This document shows positions 32,138-42,158 of a stretch of DNA of 64,000 bases, piece after piece. The notes under the pieces were generated by a model. That model worked only from the letters and a program-made list of their open reading frames with translations, was not told the DNA's origin and made no database searches. The translations under genes and the position numbers were made by a program. Numbering within the stretch: position 1 is the first letter of the stretch; the number at the start of each line of letters is the position of its first letter. Source of the DNA: Spongospora subterranea f. sp. subterranea (taxonomy: Eukaryota > Endomyxa: Phytomyxea > Phytomyxea > Plasmodiophorida); the NCBI GenBank assembly GCA_049724395.1, contig JAUGWO010000097.1, positions 62,001-126,000 on the forward strand, given 5' to 3'.

Positions 32138-32332
32138 ATGGTAAGACCAATTATATCGCATGAAATCGCTGAAGGATTACTTGGGCTTACTCGATCTGCA
32201 GAATTCGCATATAAGCAGCTTTGTCGGTCGGTGGGTGCCGATATCAAGGACCCGGCACTTGTGTCGATTATGCGCTTGCTAGAAATGAGGGTATCTCCTA
32301 ATGCAATTGTATCTATCTTGCGATCTACCTAG
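32138..32332 (+). CDS. MOZART2-like (MZT2) gamma-tubulin complex protein
   Basis: A 64-residue protein. After a short lead (MVRPIISHEIAEG) it follows the MZT2 core: LTRSAEFAYKQLCRSVGADI matches the family pattern xxAELYELAQxAGGxI, and VSIMRLLEMRVSPNAIVSIL matches FxILVDLLKLNVAPLAVFxML. MZT2 binds gamma-tubulin ring components and aids microtubule nucleation. An upstream ATG (32111) followed by a 34-bp GT-AG gap could provide an alternative first exon, but the simple unspliced reading is enough. Animal MZT2 is longer owing to a disordered tail. The similarity is over only about 45 residues. Confidence 0.55.
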   Translation: MVRPIISHEIAEGLLGLTRSAEFAYKQLCRSVGADIKDPALVSIMRLLEMRVSPNAIVSILRST

Positions 32333-32551
32333 TAATGTTGTTTGATTTTTTTCTTCCTTCTTGTACCGATTTTCATGGGTGTCTATAGCGAAAATTCACA
32401 TTCACGAAATTAAACTATCGAGTCCCATAAAGAGTGAATGACCAACATCGGGACCTTCAATACCTGTTCGTCATCAATACACTAACAATAATGTTCATAC
32501 AGTATTTAACGTATTCCTGCCTTCAACCAATCATGGATTGACCAGAAATAC

Positions 32552-32908
32552 ATGTCCCAACACTTCGCGACGTTTCCTAGCTTTTCGATCTACGAATATA
32601 ATTCGAATTCCGAGATCCGGATACAATCAACACTCTACGCCCTCTATCCTGGGTTTGAATTTGCCCATGATGCCTGCAATGTCATTCAATTTTCACTTTT
32701 TTACCGCCGATTAACTACTTATGATAATGTGACCCTTGCAAGTAGTGTCAGGTTTATCAACGGAATCAGCCCATCTTGTCCCAAACCCAGTCCGATTACT
32801 CGTCATCCCTGTCCCCGGAATGCAGATTGGTTCATGGCAGCGCTTCGGATTCAGTTAAATCCTGCTGATGCTGGCGATTGTATATTGCTAGGATTTCAAG
32901 ATCGGTGA
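32552..32908 (+). CDS. Hypothetical protein
   Basis: Open frame of 118 codons (MSQHFATFPSFSIYEYN ... LLGFQDR). Contains Pro/Cys-containing stretches and a hydrophobic C-terminal half. No domain recognised and no splice evidence. It may be a lone exon. Confidence 0.3.
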   Translation: MSQHFATFPSFSIYEYNSNSEIRIQSTLYALYPGFEFAHDACNVIQFSLFYRRLTTYDNVTLASSVRFINGISPSCPKPSPITRHPCPRNADWFMAALRIQLNPADAGDCILLGFQDR

Positions 32909-33126
32909 TTGCCGTTCACCGTTATCAGATGACCCGATCAGACGGCAATCCCCATCGGAATTTTGACGTATCGGGCGCAACTCAAGCTGTTGGGTTGTTC
33001 ATGATCTAAATACCATCACTCGTGGCACATCAAGCCTCTGCAAGACCCTCTCCCACACACGTTATGACTAAAAATCAGCTTAGATAAGCATCATTAACTT
33101 CATGGACCCCGATAAAGTGTCAAATA

Positions 33127-33927
33127 ATGTCGGTAAATAAATATGGTGAATACACGCCATCTTTCTCGGGGAAAACTTCCTCATTGTGGCCCGTTTCGAC
33201 TCATTCCAAGAATGCTGCGCCTAGAAAACTGGTCTGGAACTTGTGTCAGGATCATGATGCCCGAATCGATATCACCCAACGTCCATGGCGACTGTTTTTT
33301 TGCTGTTTATCATGTGTTGTATCGATTCTCTGGTATACGATCCATCATAATGGCAGCTTGGCGTCGGAAATGATTCCCTCCTCGTCCTCATCAGCCGTCG
33401 TGTTCCCCGATGGATGCCGCCCGGACGGCGCTGCTGGTTTCCCAACGGGTTTCGTGGCGAACGAGTAGTGATCAGCGGTGTCGACCTCGGTCAGCGCCAA
33501 TGTCTCGGCCGTTGGATCGTGCGAGTAATCCCTGGGTTGGCCACAGGTTCGTTTGGGCGGCGATATTCTATCATCCGCTTCCGATATTCCGAATATTTCA
33601 CTGTCGTCAACGTTGACACGCCCCTTTCCTACTCTGGAGTATGTGCTGGCCCCTGATTGGTCGGCCCCAGACGGCCCGATCGGCGTATTGCGATCGTGTG
33701 CATATCCAACACATGCCCCGTTCTGGTGGCCGGTTCGGCCATGGGACGTTGGCTTCATTGAACGGCTCATGATCGATCAATGGTCCAGGAGCGTTGATCT
33801 GGTCAATGAGCCAGCCGCGTGCCGCCATCTTCACAGACAGATTAATCTGGAACAGCGAATGACCAGGGTTTTATGGGGGAAATGGCTCAAATTAATTGGC
33901 GAAGCGCTCGACATGCCTATATTATGA
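33127..33927 (+). CDS. Hypothetical protein region, strand uncertain
   Basis: Long overlapping frames occur on both strands. On plus, 33553-33927 reads a Trp-rich, folded-looking segment (APFWWPVRPWDVGFIERL, then RVLWGKWLKLIGEALDM). An upstream plus frame, 33127-33468, could be an earlier exon. On minus, 33770-33345 gives a low-complexity acidic reading. I favour plus because of the aromatic, helix-like C-terminus, but no family is recognised and the exon structure is not resolved. It ends just before the convergent ARL13B gene. Confidence 0.35.
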
Positions 33928-33959
33928 TTGTCTAGATCTCATCGACAGAAATGATTCTT

Positions 33960-34966
33960 TCAGCCGTGATCGACAGGATTCAGAGTATTTTCAGACCCTA
34001 CTGGATGACCGGCCGCTGACACCTGACCGGGCAGTGCTCCGTCGTTATCGTCAATCTGCATAGGTTTCTTGTCGTCATTGGCCGTCTTTGACGCCGCCAT
34101 CTCCCTTTCTGCTCGCATCGCGACGACTCGCTCCATTTGCTCCGTCTTCTTTCGCGTTTCGGTCTCGATCCATTGACGCGAATCGATCTCCGTCCGTTGA
34201 TGCAACGAATCGAATTCCTGCAGGATGCAGGATTTCAGCCAGTCGACACCTAGCACGATCTGTTGATCAGGAAGCGCCGAAGCAGGCGATGGACTAGTGT
34301 CTGAATCAGGTTTGGCATACGCTCTAAACGACAACAAATGAGAATCTGGCAGTCGTTGGCCATAAACCATGATCGTACACGCAACTCAATACCCGGTAAT
34401 GATCGCTGGGGATCGGTGAGAGATCGAGCCGTTGGCTGATCTCGTCAATCGATAGGGCACCGGGCAGATCCTGCTTATTCGCCAAGCTGTCAAGGGATTA
34501 GCAGCAAGGTTGGCATTGGTTATCGAGTTCACCAACATGAGGATCGGCTTGCCGATAATTAACGGGTTCTGAATCACAGAGCCCAAGGCGGTTGACGCAT
34601 CGGATATTCGGTCGTCGGCAGAGGCATCGATTACGAACACAAGACCGTGCAGCTGAATTCACACGCCAGATAGAATTCAGAGACGATTGACTGGGGATTC
34701 ATTTCTGGGTATCGGCTGACCTCGTGGAAGTAATTGGGCCAATATTGCCTAATGGACGCGCCACCGCCAAGATCGTAAACCGTCAGTTTAACATGGCCAG
34801 AATCGACCTGGACGTTGGAGAATCCCACTGTGGGCGTGACCATTCGATGGCGGTCCCCAGTGATGTTGTTGACGACTGTGGATTTCCCAGCGTTGTCCAG
34901 GCCCAAGACGGCCAGTTTGATGTTGGGACGGGATTTCGGGCGACAACACGACACAGTACAGCCCAT
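33960..34966 (-). CDS. ARL13B: ARL13B-type ciliary small GTPase
   Basis: Arf-like GTPase of the ciliary membrane; in animals and algae it acts as a GEF for ARL3 and shapes the cilium. ATG 34966 gives MGCTVSCCRP, with Gly2 and Cys residues suited to acylation. P-loop GLDNAGKSTV; switch I has PTVGFS; switch II is DLGGG, the form typical of ARL13B, instead of the usual DVGGQ; then FVIDASADDR and LANKQDLPGAL (NKxD). After the G domain comes the ARL13B extension: VDWLKSCILQEFDSLHQRTE, then a long charged coiled coil (ETRKKTEQMERVVAMRAERE) and an acidic tail. Three introns of about 50-70 bp join in frame; one splits the codon before LANKQD. All guanine-binding motifs are intact. Confidence 0.88.
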
Positions 34967-35026
34967 GATTGTTGTTTGGCAATTCCCTTGTGATCATGAT
35001 CCTCTCCACCACCCTCGTCACACACA

Positions 35027-35342
35027 TTATTGAGGATCGTCACCGCTTTCACCAAGATCGTTTAGCGCCACACTCATCGATTTACATATCAAACGTCAGT
35101 TAGATTCGCTTAACCTAATCGAAAACAGATTTTCGAGAATATACGATGTGACACCGTTAATATGCACACAAAAAAGTGTTTATTGCTATACAGAGTTGGA
35201 AAGGTGGTGCTACAGCAACTCCCATAACAATGACGTCCGTCTGGAACAAGGTTGCATTGACGCCCTCAGAATGCAAAGGGGCGAGGTGGCTATCGCCCCA
35301 GTGGTCCCGACAGCAGTAGATATATCCTCAGACAGCGAATAA
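35027..35342 (+). CDS. Hypothetical protein with SUMO-interacting-motif-like tail
   Basis: An open plus-strand reading covers about 35027-35342 and ends GEVAIAPVVP then VDISSDSE-stop. The final VDISSDSE (hydrophobic core followed by acidic/phosphorylatable residues) is a classic SUMO-interacting motif. Upstream it reads IDLHIKRQLDSLNLIENRF. There is no clear ATG in this frame, so an upstream exon or a non-coding origin is possible. A small hairpin (ACAGGCTG ... CAGCCTGT) follows the stop at about 35367-35392. Confidence 0.3.
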
Positions 35343-35954
35343 ACGCCATTTATCCCGAATTATGAGGGCACAGGCTGGGTTCACAGCCTGTGTTTTATCC
35401 CCCATCCTAGACAAAAATAGCATCATCATTGGATCATATCGTTTCGCCGAGAATTGGAGATTGAAGTGGTGTGCTGTTATTGGGGAACTGAGAGCCTCTA
35501 GAGAATAGGGTGTCGATCATGGCAATAGCTACGACTCATTAAAACAGATTAAAACCATCATCGGCTCAAGTCGCTCCAATCTAGACCCATTCCAATCTCC
35601 AACTCACTATTGGAGATCAACGCGTTCGCACGACTGCTGATCTAATTGAACAATGATCCAGCCGAGATCGAACCGGAGTTAACCCGTGGCGGACTGCGCT
35701 GCGGACAAACACCTGATATCAGGGGCACCGACATATACAGCAATCGATAGGTGAGAATTGAGAAAGCGCGTCGATTAATAAGTCTAATTTCTTCTTCTTG
35801 GTCAAAAGACGATATAAAAACAGTTTGAAGGCGCGCGCCTGATTGTTTCTGGAAGAATCTAGATGGGGCTGCGATATCAGTGGTTATATAGGTGGTCGTT
35901 CACATAGCGATCATAATTACAATGGTGCAGTCCTGTACCTGATGAGGAGATCGT
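35343..35954. other. Intergenic, upstream of the FYVE gene
   Basis: No supported gene. It holds the small 8-bp-stem hairpin just after the preceding stop and AT-rich sequence leading to the FYVE gene. An ATG at 35843 opens a frame that might be an alternative 5' exon of that gene. Confidence 0.35.
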
Positions 35955-36751
35955 ATGGGGACAGTAAGACACACCCGCAACCAGCGCCTCCACACAAAAC
36001 CGCAGATATTGATTTCCGCTCAGGCTCAGTCGAAATCGTCGTTGATTATCTGGCAAAGCGATCAATCTCCCGTGTGTTCTCTTTGCCATGAGCGATTCGG
36101 GTTCGTCAACCGGCGGCATCATTGCCGATCCTGCGGGAGGCTCGTGTGCTCACCGTGTAGTCCCTATACCGATATTCTATGGCAATACGGTCTTGATGAC
36201 GACTATTCATACCGAATTTGCGATGAATGTGCCAGCAAAAGCGTAAACAACGGCGCTGGCCACACAAAAGAGATTTGTTGTTGACGGGTTTGGCACAGAT
36301 AACGGTACTATCGCTTGAAAGAAACTCGTATGCGTTTACATTGGACGCCCCATTTATTGATGATAGCGATGATGGGCTGGATAAACTGCAGCAAGGGGCG
36401 GCAATCCTTTGCGATCTGGATAAATACCCGGCATTCAATCCCTATCTACGACCATACTTTATACAATGCTTTGAGAAAACGTTCTTTCGGGTTGTGAATC
36501 AGCTTGTGGTCAGAGAAGAAGCGTCCGAGCGGCTTCATCAGTTATGGGCGGTTTGCAGGAAGCATTCCGAAATTTGCGATATTCCAGTAGAACAGCAGCC
36601 AGTTCTTTCGCTGTCCTCCACATCTGCGTTGAATGGAAAAAATGGACCTGCCGTTTCTGCAATTTCATCACCGGATCGCAAAAGGGATGTCAAAAGAAGA
36701 GTACAGTTCGCATTGGATGGAGGTCCTCAAGACGGTCCTGCTCATACCTAA
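35955..36751 (+). CDS. FYVE-domain protein
   Basis: From ATG 35955 a short basic lead is followed by a full FYVE finger: IWQSDQSPVCSLC (the WxxD feature and first Cys pair), the lipid-binding RRHHCRSCG, CSPCS, and RICDEC (last Cys pair). FYVE fingers bind phosphatidylinositol 3-phosphate on endosomes, the lipid made by the VPS34-VPS15 complex; VPS15 itself is encoded 16 kb away. A 54-bp intron (about 36244-36297, gtaaacaac ... ggcacag) keeps frame into a 150-residue C-terminal part (DLDKYPAFNPYLRPYF; acidic patches; final basic-Ser segment) with no known domain. This family is much expanded in oomycetes. The start is uncertain. Confidence 0.85.
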
Positions 36752-37183
36752 ATATCAAGTTAAACGATAAATATAAAACTCATCAACATATCGTAATTCA
36801 GAGAGACGAGCAGGTGTAGATTTCAATAGATGACTGGAATCTGCCCGGATCATTCATCCCAATGGTGATTGTCGGCAGGCAGACAGTGAACCCCTGCCGT
36901 GTACGGCACGGGGCGATGCAAATGGCGCCAAAACGAAATCAAATAGTGCGCCGGTGAGCACGCAGTTATATCGCCTATCGTAACGTTTGGTGGGTACCGC
37001 TCCCCCGTCGTGACGTTTCGGTTGGGGTGTTCTCCCTCGGTCCCTACTGTCTCTCTCTCTCTCTCTCGTCTCCACTGTCTCTCTCATCCTCTCCGTCTCT
37101 GTCTGTTCGGCTCGGCCCCCCCCCCTGGCCCTGTCCGACAACACCTCAGTATCGGGGGACAGTAGTTTAGAACGCGCGTGGCG
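36752..37183. other. Intergenic with CT microsatellite, upstream of TPX2
   Basis: Holds an imperfect CT-rich tract at about 37040-37100 (long CTCTCT runs) and a C-run near 37117. Frames on both strands here are Arg/Glu or Ser/Leu artefacts of the repeat. The region should include the TPX2 promoter. Confidence 0.6.
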
Positions 37184-39766
37184 ATGACTGGAGCGGAATC
37201 CGCCCCCGATCAAACCCAGATCGACCGCATTCCGCGCCCCAGCATTGATCCGATCTATGAGTTCAATGCGCCGCAGTTCCACGATTTCACGAACGCGCGC
37301 GATGATCCCATTGCTGCTGAGTCTTATTTTGAAGACGGTCGTCGCATAACCGTGACGAAGAGCAAGATATTGCCCGTTGTTTTTGAAGAGACTTCAACAA
37401 AAATTGCTACGCAAGAGAAACCTTCCTCCTTCAAACCAGAATGTATTAATTTTGATCTCTAGTCCAATTCATTTTTGCATTCTGACGGTCGAAACTGTGA
37501 CTTTTTAGTGTCGCTGCCAGATCAACCTTCGAGCAACTCCACCGTTCCACCATCTCCGGATTTCCGAGTTCCATCATATTCAGTGCTCGCCACGGATCAG
37601 ATCTTGAAATCGGATATCAAGTCAACGCGTGAGGGTGCTCAAGTACCCAGCTTTATGCGCGCCCGAAAATCTGTCACCTCGGCTAAGGTTGTAGCCAAGA
37701 AGCCGACAGTTAACATTGTACCAGGCGCAGTCTGGAACGCCCATAAATCTGTTGCGGTTGCTAAGGCTACCGTTCCTAGTACTGCAAGGTTTGGGCTAGA
37801 GGGAAGACGTCATCCGTCGCCACAAAGCACTGAGCAACTTGAACTTCAGAAGTTGCAGAGTGAAATGCAGGCTACTGCGGCATTGCGCGAACGAAACAAA
37901 GCCAGAATGCTTCAAGCTGTCGCATCTGGAGCAGCACCTGGACGGCAAATTCGTTCAACCAAGAAATTAACTGTGCCGAAACCGTTCGAGTTCCGTACTC
38001 AATCCTCGCAACCAGGTGAAAGACCCAGTAGCTCCCGAAAGGTCCCAGATATTAGTTCTACATCCGTGAAGCAAACAAGAGGACGGTCGAGATCTCGGCC
38101 GAGCCAAGCGTTTGATGTTGCTAGCTCATTTTCTGGGCCTCGTTGCCGAAGTCGCTCGTCTTCTGTACATTCAGCGAGATCGGGACCTGTGGAAGGGCGC
38201 GCCGAATCCTTCACACCTCTCACTGTTCAGACAAAATCTTTTTTTGCCCGTCGATCTGAATCCAAAGGTATGATTCGTTATAAACACTTCATAGTGGGGG
38301 TTAACAGCACATGAAGGTCCGGACAACATTGTCCCCGCTCGTACGCAGCCCCATGAATTCAAACTTTCAACTCCCAGGCGCACCACACCTTTGATGAGCA
38401 CAGAGGATAAAATTGTGCAAGAGATGAAAGCTCATGCATCTTTCAAAGCTAAGCATATGCCTCGTAAAGTACTCAATAGGTTGGGTCGTTCTGTTTGCGC
38501 ACAGCGGGTGTTTTGAATTTTTGTTGCTGCTCAGTACTGGAGATGTGGGTGTTCCTCGAGTTCGTAAGAAAGCGCTCACTGTGACAAAGGAATTTTCTTT
38601 TGCGAGTAGTGCAAGACCATCGGTGTCGCGAAGTCTCAGCGTGTCGTCGTCTCGTTCTGAAGAGGCGTTCACTTTCAAAGCGAAGCCAGTCCGTTTTTTT
38701 TTACCCACCGATTGAGTAAATATTTTTACAAGTTGGACTAGGTTCCGTTGTCTGTTCGAAGTCAGAAACCGACAAAACCACTTTCTCGGTCATCAACCAC
38801 CATTCCTGTGTCCCCTAGGCTTCGGAAACCGAAGCAGCGTCCTGTTTCTCACGAGGAGCCAGCCGATTTCGCACCTACATTTCATGCCCGTCCGATGCCA
38901 GATTTTTCCAAAACACCCAGAGTAGGAGTAGTCGCTCGCGATGTTTTCAATTATTGATCGGCCATAGGTTTCCTGCGTCACTCCAAGGGAGGTCACCAAA
39001 ATCGATCCGTTTCCATTGCTCACAGAAGAAAGAGGGGCTTTGAAAAAAGATCAATTCAAACATCAACTAATGATGCAACAGGAGGCAGACGAAGCAGCTA
39101 GAATCTACAAGGCCCGGCCTTTAGTCTTTACTTCCCCAAAGAAGATTATCCACGGAACGGTTCCATTAACGGAACCTCAGCCTTTCAAACTAGCAAGTGA
39201 GCAATTTAGTGATCGTATCAAGAATTCGTTCAGGCAGGTAAGGTTTGTTGCGAAATTGTATTCTTTATTATGTATGCGTTGTCACTAGAAAATTCAACAA
39301 GAGTTTGACAAAGAAAACGAACAGTTCACAGCTTTCAAAGCCAGTGTCCCACTGCACCTAGTCCAGCAACCTTTCGTTCCAGCAGCTTCCAAGCACACTC
39401 CTGTAGTTCCACATCCTTTTCATCTAGCTACTGAAGAACGAGCTGTTCAGGTACTCAGCTGTTTCAACAAGTAATCCAGTTCTATAGGGTCTAATATTGC
39501 TATAGAGAGAGATTTTTGACCGTACTGTGGATGAGCAGCATCGGGAAGCTGAATTTGCAAGGGAAGCTCGAAAACGGGAAAAAGAAAAGCTTGAAGAAGA
39601 AAATTTGATTGCTTCTCTTGACGCTGTGGCATTCAAAGCGCGACCGTTCCGGATTCCAGCGGAATTCCAATTAGCAAAAAGTTCGGTGCCCCTTACAACT
39701 CCGATGTCCCCAGAGTTTGCGACAACGCAGCGATTAAAGACAAAACATGACATGGTAAAAATCTAA
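37184..39766 (+). CDS. TPX2: TPX2-type spindle assembly factor
   Basis: Microtubule nucleation factor and Aurora A activator. ATG 37184; residues 25-50 (PIYEFNAPQFHDFTN, then SYFEDGR) match the N-terminal Aurora-binding motif (family: YxYDAPxxFxxF ... WF). The rest consists of basic, disordered sequence with repeated TPX2 elements: HEFKLSTPRR, FKAKHMPRK, FTFKAKPV, FHARPMPDF, YKARPLVF, FKLASEQFSDR, FKASVPLHL, FHLATEERA, FKARPFRIP. Eight or more introns of about 45-66 bp were placed, most phase-consistent. One near 38941-38985 is less certain. Alternating FKA+P units and coiled coils (REARKREKEKLEEE) are normal for TPX2. The full N- and C-terminal features are present. Confidence 0.88.
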
Positions 39767-39812
39767 ATTCATTGTACAATGATTAACCACATACAATACA
39801 TGCCCTAAAAAT

Positions 39813-41077
39813 TTATCTCAAATCTGCAGCTGGCAATATCGTTCGCGAACAAACGCGTAATTTTGCGCTTCGACTTCTAAGATTATTAGAAATTTCTTCA
39901 TCGCCCGCTCGAACAGGCCTTTTTGTAATAACGTCATGAGGTATTGTACTGCTGCTCCACGATCGAAATGTATGTTTCACTATTCTGTCTTCTAAGCTGT
40001 GAAAGGACATCAAAGCAATTCTCCCGCCTGGACTGAGTAAACCAGAGACAACCTTATCCAGCATCTCACGTATTTGCGCCAACTCCTGGTTTACTGCCAT
40101 TCGCAGTGCCATGAATGTTCTAGTCGCTGGATGTATAGGTTTCCTCTTCCTATTCGAGCTTAAAGACCCAAAGTTTGGTCTTGAAGCACTCGGATAGGCA
40201 GACCAACATAGTTTTTCCAGATCAGATGTCGTATTTAGGGTGCCTTTCGCATATGAATCCATGATGAGAGTAGCAATTCGTTTTGACCATCGTTCTTCAC
40301 CATAGCGCTCAATAATGTCAGTCAATGAATCAACAGACGACCTGGCGATTAACTGAAGTGCAGTTTCTTCCCCAGATTGATCCATTCGCATGTCTGAGTG
40401 ATCTATTTAAAAAAATGTAAAACTGGAGCATCAACGAAACTTACCAAGAGGACCGTTATGACGGAACGCGAATCCACGGTGGGGTTGGTCAAGTTGAAGT
40501 GACGAAACACCAAAGTCACCGAGAATGCAATCTGTACGGTTCAGTCCCGACTCGGATAAATAATAGTCCACATCTTTAAACTCGCCATGATATAGTGTAA
40601 TACGGCGTTGCCCAAGACTGCTAATTGGCGCTGCAGTGCCAAGATTGTGTTCGGCGTCTTTTGACCGAAGACGAATATCAGCATTAGGAAACCTAAGTTT
40701 GAGGTTCTGAAAACACAGTTGAAGAGCTTGTACATCTACAACGCATTCAATATCGGCGAGTGACAATACAAAGTCTACAATGAATTACCGCGATCAACCC
40801 CAACGAATGACCTTATTGAAGGAAACTGGAAAAACCCGTCATTTGAGATTTGTTATGTTGACGCAACCTTCACCTTATCCAAGAGAAATTCTGCATGCCC
40901 ACCAAGTCCGACGGTTGCGTCTAACAACGATTGAGGCGCTCCACCAATAAGACCTTCGCACAACAACGTTGACACTTCGTGAAGCAAGACCGGAATGTGG
41001 TGCTTTCGAAGAGCTGCTGCTGAGACAGGCGTCATCAGACGATATGGTGAGGAACTCCGGGCCCGCGAACCCAGCAC
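39813..41077 (-). CDS. METTL15: RsmH/METTL15 rRNA m4C methyltransferase
   Basis: S-adenosylmethionine enzyme that methylates N4 of a cytidine in small-subunit rRNA; the eukaryotic form acts in mitochondria. The Arg/Ser-rich start (MLGSRARSSSPYRLM) suits a mitochondrial targeting peptide. Then HHIPVLLHEV, LLDATVGLGGHAEFLL (SAM motif I), GVDRD, LYHGEFKDV, ILGDFGVSSLQLDQPHRGF, FRHNGPLDHSDMRMD, HPATRTFMALRMAVNQEL, and PGGRIALMSFHSLEDRIVK. Three introns (about 60, 54 and 42 bp) join exactly in frame at DK/GS, DR/DV and GPL/DHS. All family motifs are present and length, about 350 residues, is normal. Confidence 0.93.
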
Positions 41078-41317
41078 AAAGCATCATCAGGAAGCGGGGT
41101 CCGGGGTATGGTGAAAATATTCCAAGGGGCGTCTGCCCTAGCATCATTGCCAAGCGAATTTGTTGATTGATCGAATGATGGAAGGATGGAGCCACGTTGG
41201 GCGTAACCCTATTCGGTTACGTCACTACTATATAATAGCCAGGAGCTCTGTAAAGGGGGTTTATTTGTTGAGTCGATTTGGCCGGTGCTTCTATCAAATA
41301 CTTGAAAGGAGCACATC

Positions 41318-41779
41318 ATGGCAATGCAAGCTGCGAATATGCAGAACTACAACACTGAGTTGGCTAAATGTATACCCGTTCTGGAAAAAGTGCAATCGGT
41401 GTTAACGGTGTTTTTTTTCTTTGGATCTAGGTATTGAAGAACTCAGGGATAAACGAGAAAAAGTGAATCAAGCGATGTCGAAAGAAGAACGCGATAGGGG
41501 CGTGATACAGAGAGAACTGGCTACGTTGACAGAAAAGTACCACAGGTTAAATGACAGCATTGCGAAAAAAGCTGAAGCAATAGGAGAATACGACCGAACG
41601 ATTCAGGAGACAGAAGCGGCATATATGAAGGTAAAAGATGATTTGCGATGCAGAGAACATTGTCCAATCGTCATCTTTGATAGATTGTCGAAAGCTCACA
41701 GACGCTTCTGCATGTTTTGAAACGAGAGACCCAAAATTTAACGAAAAGAAGACTGAGTAGTGAAGTCATCAAAGATTGA
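41318..41779 (+). CDS. SSNA1: SSNA1/DIP13 microtubule-binding coiled-coil protein
   Basis: Small protein of basal bodies and centrosomes that forms fibrils on microtubules and promotes their branching; DIP13 in algae. Three exons (41318-41369, 41431-41630, 41684-41779) with introns of 61 and 53 bp. The product, about 115 residues, follows the family closely: MQNYNTELAKCIEELRDKRE, ELATLTEKYHRLNDSIAKK, EYDRTIQETEAAYMKIVESS, QTLLHVLKRETQNLTKR. It is one continuous coiled coil. It is divergently arranged with RsmH (starts 240 bp apart). Very high similarity to the family along its whole length. Confidence 0.95.
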
Positions 41780-42158
41780 TGGCTCAGAAAGAAACCATAT
41801 AAACGCTGCCCATTAATCTGATTTATCTTAATTGTTCGAAAAGCCTGTCTTGGCGTGGTTGAATGCCTCACCGTTTTTGTTTTTTAATTATGGAGACTTC
41901 ATTCCATACAGCTCAAATATTTACTGACACACTGGAACGCCAGTTGGATCACGTTGGCTGGAGCTATGTTTGGGACGTTGATGTTTGCCTCGTGGTGTAT
42001 ATTGTAACAGTATCCAGCTATAGCGCGACATCTCACGCCGTGGATTGCATTTTTCCTTGGGACAGGGTCATGTTACTCGCCGAAAATTGTGTTCTTTCAG
42101 TCTTGTTTGGATAGTGAAACTGTTTCCCTAATATTTGTGGAGGAGCTAGAGGCATAGC

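Noticed and set aside
36854-37282. 142-codon minus-strand gene
   Set aside because: Arg/Glu-rich translation of the CT microsatellite and antisense of the TPX2 first exon.
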